Source: Nonomuraea deserti (lineage in GTDB: Bacteria > Actinomycetota > Actinomycetes > Streptosporangiales > Streptosporangiaceae). Taken from it: DNA of 42,533 nt. This document shows positions 37,579-42,533 of the stretch, one piece after another. Made by a program: the position numbers and the translations under genes. The notes below the pieces were generated by a model. The model was not told the origin of the DNA and made no database searches. It was given only the letters and a program-made list of their open reading frames with translations. Numbering within the stretch: the first letter of the stretch is position 1; each line of letters begins with the position of its first letter. The stretch covers positions 1 to 42,533 of the forward strand of contig NZ_SMKO01000075.1 in NCBI RefSeq assembly GCF_004348685.1, written 5' to 3'.

Positions 37579-37695
37579 CGCGACACGTGCGCGGTCCCGG
37601 AGGGCGGCGCGACACGTGCGCGGCCCCGGAGGGCAACGTGACGCATGCGCGGCCCCGGAGGTTGACGTGACACGTGCGCGCTCCGGGAGGGGCGG
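37579..37695. repeat. 29-bp tandem repeat, four copies
   Basis: Units at 37579, 37608, 37637 and 37666 share CGYGACACGTGCGCGG and CCCGGAGG with an exact 29-bp period. Each contains or nearly contains the palindrome CACGTG. Confidence 0.9.
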
Positions 37696-37745
37696 CGCGG
37701 CGTCCTGTTCTCGGCGGCGCTTTCGGCGGAAGGCGGGTGCGCGGG

Positions 37746-38822
37746 TCAGGCAGGGAGGGCCGGGGTGCCTATGACGCGGGCGACCCAGGCGTCAGGGTCG
37801 GAGATCTCCGGTGTCGTCGGCAGCGTCTCGGGCGAGGTCCAGATCTTGTTGAAGCCGTCCATGCCGACTCGGTCGACCACGGTGCGGACGAAGGCCGAGC
37901 CCTCCGCGTACTGCTTCATCTTGACCTCGATCCCCAGCAGGCGCCGGACCGTGCGGTCGAGGCGGGAGCCGCCCTCGCGGCGCTGGGCGAACTTGGCGCG
38001 GATGTCGGCCACCGACGGCACCACCGAGGGGCCGACGGCGTCCATGACGTAGTCGCCGTGCCCTTCGACCAGGGTCATCACGGCCGTCAGGCGGTCGAGG
38101 ATCTCCTTCTGGCCGGGCGACTGGATGGCGTCGATGAGGTTGCCCTCGCCGCCGCGCACCACGTCGGCCACCGTGTCGGCGGCGTTGCGCAGGCGTTCGA
38201 GCAGGGTGGGCAGGTCGAGGTCGGACGCGAGCAGGAACTCGGTCATCTGCGACCGCACGTATTCGCGCAGCCATGTCACGCCCGTGAACTGGACGCGGTG
38301 GGTCTCCTCGTGGAGGCAGACCCAGAGGCGGAAGTCGTGCGGGTCGACGCCCATCTCGCGCTCGGCGTGGACGATGTTGGGCGCGACCAGGGTCAGGCGG
38401 CCCGTCGGCTCCTCGCCCGTCGGGTCGGGCGGGAGGAAGAGCTCGTACTGGCCCAGCACCCGCGAGGCCAGGAACGCCAGGACGGCGCCGACCTCGACGC
38501 CCGTGATGCGGGAGCCCACGGCCGTGACGATGGCGGGTGGCGGGTTGTCGCCGCCGCCCATGCGCTGGGTCAAGGGTTCGAGCACCACGCGGAAGCCCTC
38601 GACGTTGGCCTTGATCCAGCCCGGCCGGTCGACGATGGTCGCGGGCTGCGGCGCGGTGTCCGTGTGAATTTTCGTGAACTCGCGCACGTGGCCCTCGGCC
38701 TCACGTGACAGGGTGCGGAGCTCGGCGACGGCCTGCCTGGCCTCCTCCCGGCTCACCTGAGGACCGGGGCGCACCAGGCGCGTGCCGGTCGTGACGGCCA
38801 GATCCCAGTCGATCACCTGCAT
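37746..38822 (-). CDS. Zinc-dependent metalloprotease, DUF2342 family
   Basis: A 358-residue predicted zinc metallohydrolase of the actinobacterial family also labelled 'coenzyme F420 biosynthesis associated'. The zinc motif is HEETH in LWVCLHEETHRVQFTGVTWLREYV; the downstream EGHGDYVMDAVGP provides the likely third ligand. Other typical segments are VIDWDLAVTTGTRLVRPGP at the start and VLAFLASRVLGQYELFLPP. ATG 38822 follows GGTGG by 6 nt; upstream in-frame sequence belongs to the intergenic repeat and is not coding. It lies between dacB and tilS, the standard place in actinobacteria. Substrate unknown; no signal peptide, so cytoplasmic. Confidence 0.94.
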   Translation of the reverse strand: MQVIDWDLAVTTGTRLVRPGPQVSREEARQAVAELRTLSREAEGHVREFTKIHTDTAPQPATIVDRPGWIKANVEGFRVVLEPLTQRMGGGDNPPPAIVTAVGSRITGVEVGAVLAFLASRVLGQYELFLPPDPTGEEPTGRLTLVAPNIVHAEREMGVDPHDFRLWVCLHEETHRVQFTGVTWLREYVRSQMTEFLLASDLDLPTLLERLRNAADTVADVVRGGEGNLIDAIQSPGQKEILDRLTAVMTLVEGHGDYVMDAVGPSVVPSVADIRAKFAQRREGGSRLDRTVRRLLGIEVKMKQYAEGSAFVRTVVDRVGMDGFNKIWTSPETLPTTPEISDPDAWVARVIGTPALPA

Positions 38823-38865
38823 AACGTCCACCGTACGTGCTTCTCGTCGTGCCCGCGAAGGTCCT

Positions 38866-39123
38866 GGCCGAGCCACGTTCCGCAGGATCGCCATAAACCC
38901 GCGAGGGAGCGCCGGTGTCTGGACTGAGGAGACAGGGAGCGCAGCGACCGAACGACGAGGGAAGACACCGGACCCCAGCGACCGAGCCGCGATCCGCAGG
39001 ATCGCCATCAACACCGCGAGGGAGCGCCGGTGTCTGGACTGAGGAGACAGGGAGCGCAGCGACCGAACGACGAGGGAAGACACCGGACCCCAGCGACCGA
39101 GCCACGATCCGCAGGATCGCCAT
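38866..39123 (+). repeat. Tandem structured repeats (family copy set 2, ~109-bp units)
   Basis: Two full units (38900-39008 and 39015-39123) plus a truncated tail at about 38866-38894, overall period 114-115 bp. Each full unit has GAGGGAGC, stem arm CCGGTGTC (38912-38919; 39027-39034), loop TGGA...GGGAGCG-c-AGCGACC...GGGAA, partner arm GACACCGG (38964-38971; 39079-39086), AGCGACCGAG, then a GATCC-gca-GGATC hairpin and GCCAT. The array ends 1 nt before the dacB stop codon and fills the dacB-metalloprotease gap, opposite in orientation to the genes. Confidence 0.9.
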
Positions 39124-39124
39124 G

Positions 39125-40549
39125 TTAGCTGCGGGCGACGATGGCGGCGAGGCGGTCGAGTACGGGTTCGGCGTTGACCGGTACGTGGTCGGCCATGAAG
39201 GCGAACGTGACCAGCCGCCCGTCCTTCGTGGTGGCCAGTCCGGCCAGGGTGTTGACGTTGTTAAGGGTGCCGGTCTTGGCGCGTACGAGGCCGACCTGCC
39301 CCTTGCTGTCGGCGGCGGTGAAGCGGCGGCCGTTGCCGAGGGTGCCGGAGAAGCCGGCGATCGGCATGCCTGAGGCGATGGCGTGCAGGTCGGGGTGGTT
39401 CGGGGAGCCGGCCATGGCGATGATCTTGGCCAGGGCGTGGGGGCTGATGCGGTTGCGGATGGACAGGCCGCTGCCGTCGGAGAGCGCGGCGACGCCCTGG
39501 GCGGCCCCGAGCCGCTGGAGTACGGCGATCACGCCCTTGGCTCCTCCTTCGAACGACGCCTGTTGTCCTTCCTTGAGTGCGACGTGCCTCATCAGCGCCT
39601 CGGCCATGTCGTTGTCGCTCTCGGTCAGGGTGTGCTCCACGAGGGCGTAGATGGGGGCGGAGTCGACCCGGCCCAGTTCGGCGGCGCCGGCGGGGGCCTT
39701 GGCCTGGCGTAGGGATTTCGAGACCGCGATGCCCTCCTTCTTGAGGAGCCTGGCGAAGGCGCTGGCGGCGTATCGGGGCGGGTCGTCGACTCTGGGGGCG
39801 TTGTATTGGGGGTGCCGGCGGCCCTCGTCGATGGCGAGGGCGTGGACGGTGGCCACGTTGCCGTCGGGGATGTAGCTCGGCTTCCAGCCGTCGGCCTTGG
39901 CTGAGCCGACGAAGAGGGATGTGTCGTAGGAAAGGGTGACTTTCTTGATGTTCTGCGACTTCAGCGTGGCGGCGGTGCGGGCGGCCAGCGTGCGGAGCGA
40001 GGCCTGCTTCGGGTAGCCGGGCTTGGCCGAGGGGCCGGCGAGCAGCGGGTCGCCGCCGCCCACGAGGACGGCGGTGCCGGGTTTGGCGCCCTGGACGACC
40101 CTGGTGGTCAGGCGGGTGTCGGGCCCGAGAGAGGCGAGCGCGGCGGCGCAGACGGCGATCTTCGTCGTCGAGGCGGGCACGAAGGCGGCGTCGGCGTTGG
40201 AGGCGAAGATCTGCTGGCCGGTGACCGCGTCGAGCACGACGGCGCCGACCCTGTCACCCAGGGCCCGGTCACCCAGCGCGCGGGTGAGCTGCCGCGTCAA
40301 AGTACTCTTGGTCGGGAGAGGTCCGTCTCCGGGCTTCACCGGAAGCTGGGCCAGCACAGGTCCCGCGGTGACCACGGGGACGGGGGGAGACTCTTCCTGC
40401 GGTGACTTCGTCGGCCCGGCCGGTGGAGACTGCCCCGTCAACGCGCTGAGGCTGAAGCCGGTGGTCATCGCGTAAACGCCGATGACGATGGTCAGGGCTT
40501 GGAGCACGACGAGGGTGGTCAGCATCACCCACCTGTCGTGCCGCGCCAC
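39125..40549 (-). CDS. dacB: D-alanyl-D-alanine carboxypeptidase/endopeptidase, PBP4 type
   Basis: A 474-residue class C penicillin-binding protein trimming peptidoglycan outside the membrane. One N-terminal membrane segment (MLTTLVVLQALTIVIGVYAM) is followed by a Pro-rich linker (~40-80). The catalytic motifs are SxxK in PASTTKIA (Ser127, Lys130), SxN in LTESDNDMAEALM, and KTG in VRAKTGTLNNVNTLAG. YASGMPIAGFSGTL-like and LSDGSGLSIRNRISP segments (here IASGMPIAGFSGTL, ALSDGSGLSIRNRISP) are family hallmarks. GTG 40549 has GAGGG about 8 nt upstream. It is divergent from ppa across 165 nt and is followed by the ~110-bp repeat array. Confidence 0.96.
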   Translation of the reverse strand: MARHDRWVMLTTLVVLQALTIVIGVYAMTTGFSLSALTGQSPPAGPTKSPQEESPPVPVVTAGPVLAQLPVKPGDGPLPTKSTLTRQLTRALGDRALGDRVGAVVLDAVTGQQIFASNADAAFVPASTTKIAVCAAALASLGPDTRLTTRVVQGAKPGTAVLVGGGDPLLAGPSAKPGYPKQASLRTLAARTAATLKSQNIKKVTLSYDTSLFVGSAKADGWKPSYIPDGNVATVHALAIDEGRRHPQYNAPRVDDPPRYAASAFARLLKKEGIAVSKSLRQAKAPAGAAELGRVDSAPIYALVEHTLTESDNDMAEALMRHVALKEGQQASFEGGAKGVIAVLQRLGAAQGVAALSDGSGLSIRNRISPHALAKIIAMAGSPNHPDLHAIASGMPIAGFSGTLGNGRRFTAADSKGQVGLVRAKTGTLNNVNTLAGLATTKDGRLVTFAFMADHVPVNAEPVLDRLAAIVARS

Positions 40550-40714
40550 GTCGCCTGCCCTCTCTTCAGAGTTCGCCTACGAGACATTAACGCCCAGCCG
40601 GGGGTGCCCGGGGGCTGAGCGGGGGAGAGAAGACCGGACCGGGCCCCGGGGAAGCAGGTGATCGTGTCCCCAGACGCCTGGCGAGGTGCTCTCGACCCAT
40701 GAGAGAGGACCGCG

Positions 40715-41212
40715 GTGGAGTTCGACGTTGTCGTAGAGATTCCCAAGGGGCAACGGAACAAGTACGAGGTGGACCACGAAACCGGGAAGATCAGGCTCGA
40801 CCGGCTCCTGTTCACCTCCACGCAGTACCCCGCCGACTACGGCTTCATCGAGAACACCCTCGGTGAGGACGGCGACCCGCTGGACGCGCTGGTGCTGCTG
40901 CAGGAGCCGACGTTCCCCGGCTGCTACATCACGTGCCGGGCGGTGGGCATGTTCAGGATGACCGATGAGAAGGGCGGCGACGACAAGGTCCTCTGCGTCC
41001 CCTCGACCGACCCGCGGATGCACCACATCCAGGACATCCATCACGTGTCGGAGTTCGACCGGCTGGAGATCCAGCACTTCTTCGAGGTCTACAAGGACCT
41101 CGAGCCGGGCAAGTCGGTCGAGGGCGCCAACTGGGTGGGCCGCATCGAGGCGGAGGCCGAGATCGAGCGCTCCTTCCGGCGGGCCAAGGACGAGGGACAC
41201 GACGGTCACTGA
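40715..41212 (+). CDS. ppa: Inorganic pyrophosphatase
   Basis: Family I soluble pyrophosphatase, hydrolysing PPi made in biosynthesis. 165 residues, the bacterial length. Motifs: VVVEIPKGQRNKYEVDHETGKIRLDR, QYPADYGFIENTLGEDGDPLDALVLL containing the DxDPxD metal site (DGDPLDAL), GMFRMTDEKGGDDKVLCVP, and HHIQDIHHVSEF. The start is GTG 40715 with GAGAGGA 5 nt upstream. It is divergent from dacB and convergent with the NlpC/P60 gene, stops 3 nt apart. Confidence 0.98.
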   Translation: MEFDVVVEIPKGQRNKYEVDHETGKIRLDRLLFTSTQYPADYGFIENTLGEDGDPLDALVLLQEPTFPGCYITCRAVGMFRMTDEKGGDDKVLCVPSTDPRMHHIQDIHHVSEFDRLEIQHFFEVYKDLEPGKSVEGANWVGRIEAEAEIERSFRRAKDEGHDGH

Positions 41213-41215
41213 CCG

Positions 41216-42325
41216 TCAGCGGGGCCTGGTGGCGCCCACCAGGTCCCCGCGGTAGATCGAGGCGACCCGTACGACGTCGCCGGTCTGCGGCGCGTGCACC
41301 ATCTGGCCCCGGCCGACGTAGATCCCCACGTGGTGGATGGTGCCGGGGTCGTCGGTGACGCGGCCGAAGAACACCAGGTCGCCGCGGCGCAGCTGGTCGA
41401 GCGGCACGTGCGGGCCGGACGTCCACTGGGTGCCGGTCCAGTGGTCGAGCCGCACGCCGACCTTCTCCCAGGCGCGCATGGTGAGCCCCGAGCAGTCGTA
41501 GGTCTCGGGCCCGTCGGCCGCCCACACGTACGGCTTGCCGAGCTGGGTGAGCGCCCAGTTGGCGGCGACGTCCCCCAGTGCGGAGCCGCGCGAGACGAGC
41601 CCGGTGAGCGACGCGGCCGCGGCCTTGCGGCGGGCCAGCAGCTGGGCGCGGGTGCGGGCAGCGTCGACCTTGCGCTGGAGGTGCTCCTCGCGGGCCCGCA
41701 GTGCCTTCGTGTCGCGCCGCTGCCTGGCCACGGCCTCCGTGGCGGCGATCTTGGCGAGTCTGGCGCGTTCGGTGGCGGCCCGGTGGGCGTTGTAGGCGTT
41801 GGCGGCCTGGATGCGCAGGATGGTCGCGACCTCCTGGGCGTCGCGCATCCTGGCGAGGATCGCGGCCCGCTCACTGCTCATGTGCTCGAGCACGCCCGCC
41901 CGGTGCAGCATGCCGTCCGTTCCGCCCTGGTCGATGAGGATGCCGAGGAACGGCTCCCGCATCGCCGCGCCGCCGTAGGTCTCCGCCGCCAGCAGCGCGA
42001 CGTCGCGCCGGGCCAGCTCGACCTCGGCGTCGGCCGCCGCGAGGCGCGCCTTCGCCTGCTCGTTGGCCTGCTCGGCGCGCCGGAGCTGGACGAGCTCCCC
42101 GTTGTACGCCTCCACCAGCCGCTCGACCTCGGCCGCCAGCCGGCCGAGCCGTGACTGGGCGGTGGCCAGCCTGGCGCTGGTCTCCCCCAGCCGCTTCGAC
42201 CGCTCGCGTACGGTCTGGCGGGCCTTCTTGACGTCGCGCGAGGAGGGGACGGGCTCCGCCATGACCGGCGGGCACATGCCGACCAGAAGGCAGCCCGCGA
42301 GCAGCCCAGCCCGGAATGCGCGCAT
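41216..42325 (-). CDS. NlpC/P60 family peptidoglycan hydrolase with coiled coil
   Basis: A 369-residue secreted wall endopeptidase, paralogous in layout to the gene at 12700-13743. Signal peptide MRAFRAGLLAGCLLVGMCPPVMA (cut near residue 23), long coiled coil at ~28-115 and ~150-235, NlpC/P60 domain ~250-369. Catalytic Cys278 in YDCSGLT, His332 in HHVGIYVG, third residue His344 in VHAPQTGDVVR. The ATG at 42325 is preceded by a weak AGGGGG. Unlike its paralogue there is no c-di-AMP riboswitch upstream. A cysteine in the signal peptide (Cys18) is not in a lipobox context. Confidence 0.95.
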   Translation of the reverse strand: MRAFRAGLLAGCLLVGMCPPVMAEPVPSSRDVKKARQTVRERSKRLGETSARLATAQSRLGRLAAEVERLVEAYNGELVQLRRAEQANEQAKARLAAADAEVELARRDVALLAAETYGGAAMREPFLGILIDQGGTDGMLHRAGVLEHMSSERAAILARMRDAQEVATILRIQAANAYNAHRAATERARLAKIAATEAVARQRRDTKALRAREEHLQRKVDAARTRAQLLARRKAAAASLTGLVSRGSALGDVAANWALTQLGKPYVWAADGPETYDCSGLTMRAWEKVGVRLDHWTGTQWTSGPHVPLDQLRRGDLVFFGRVTDDPGTIHHVGIYVGRGQMVHAPQTGDVVRVASIYRGDLVGATRPR

Positions 42326-42403
42326 AGGTCCCCCTGGAAACAGATGGTCACTCTATGCACACAGTCCCCGGCAGTTGCCGCGCGTAACAGGGGTTTACGC
42401 AGG

Positions 42404-42533
42404 TCAGCCGCTTTCCGTAGGCGTTGACGAGGGTTCCCCGGTGTGCGGCGGGGTGGCCGTTTGCGTCGGCTTGGTAGTGGTCGGGGTGGGCGTCACCGTG
42501 ACGGTCGGGGTTGTGGTCGGGGTGGGGGTGCGG
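42404..42533 (-). CDS. C-terminal end of a Thr/Pro-rich protein (partial)
   Basis: Reading the minus strand from the window edge gives about 43 codons of TPTPTTTPTVTVTPTPT-like sequence ending GEPSSTPTESG and TGA at 42404-42406. Third positions vary while Thr/Pro alternation is maintained, so it is coding. The 5' part is outside the window. It resembles the wall-spanning linker of secreted or membrane-anchored proteins; nothing more can be said. Confidence 0.65.
   Translation of the reverse strand, partial: RTPTPTTTPTVTVTPTPTTTKPTQTATPPHTGEPSSTPTESG

Larger units (their letters stand above)
37129..37745. other. Gene-free region upstream of tilS, filled with minisatellites
   Basis: About 620 nt. 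It consists mainly of a degenerate ~30-31-bp tandem repeat (37150-37470) and a cleaner 29-bp repeat (37579-37695). No credible gene: repeat periods are not multiples of three, so frames shift at each unit. No obvious tilS promoter. Confidence 0.7.

Noticed and set aside
37579..37695. CRISPR array
   Set aside because: The 29-bp units are directly adjacent with no unique spacers, and no cas genes are present.
38866..39123. Plus-strand protein from the repeat array (…REGAQRPNDEGR-like translation)
   Set aside because: The frame results from tandem noncoding units with hairpin structure; units of 114 and 115 bp do not keep frame and there is no RBS.

Overview
The window is chromosomal DNA from a high-GC, Gram-positive, multicellular actinomycete. 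Third codon positions are almost all G/C, Lsr2, a chaplin and actinobacterial housekeeping clusters are present, and the family is probably Streptosporangiaceae (Nonomuraea-like; this is inference). No phage, insertion sequence, CRISPR array, rRNA or tRNA was found. Most of it is conserved core chromosome, with interest concentrated in leaders, intergenic repeats and a few unusual proteins.

Left part (1-12.3 kb): a Pro/Thr-linker secreted protein, mutY, two tandem cupins divergent from a MarR regulator with twin palindromic operators, a lone EboE-like TIM-barrel protein, then a minus-strand block reading GNAT acetyltransferase > Q/Y/G-rich RDD protein > short RDD protein > 48-residue membrane protein > lsr2 > clpC. 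About 1.2 kb upstream of clpC has no gene; it holds a ClgR-type site.

Middle (12.3-25.3 kb): an NlpC/P60 cell-wall hydrolase under a c-di-AMP (ydaO-type) riboswitch, a 70-residue HTH protein, and a minus-strand cofactor cluster: DUF2520 oxidoreductase > panC > fused nadB-nadC > coaX > lysS (pantothenate/CoA, NAD and lysyl-tRNA). Upstream of it lie a candidate structured leader and a chaplin gene. Then come a COG1565/MidA-type methyltransferase, a P450 translationally coupled to a TerC protein, and a PLP enzyme under a SAM-IV-type riboswitch.

Right part (26.8-42.5 kb): doxX, an orphan nuoD-like gene, a membrane acyltransferase, a ribbon-helix-helix protein, and the long minus-strand cluster dacB > zinc metalloprotease > tilS > hpt > ftsH > folE > folP > SnoaL-like > folB > folK > DUF3180, with many 1-11 nt overlaps. 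ppa and a second NlpC/P60 protein follow, then the tail of a Thr/Pro-rich protein.

The most unusual signal is a family of ~110-bp intergenic elements in two tandem arrays (20434-20657 and 38866-39123). The arrays share a conserved loop block and two hairpins whose stems differ in sequence but keep pairing, suggesting a structured, probably genome-wide repeat. Two further minisatellites occupy the tilS upstream region.
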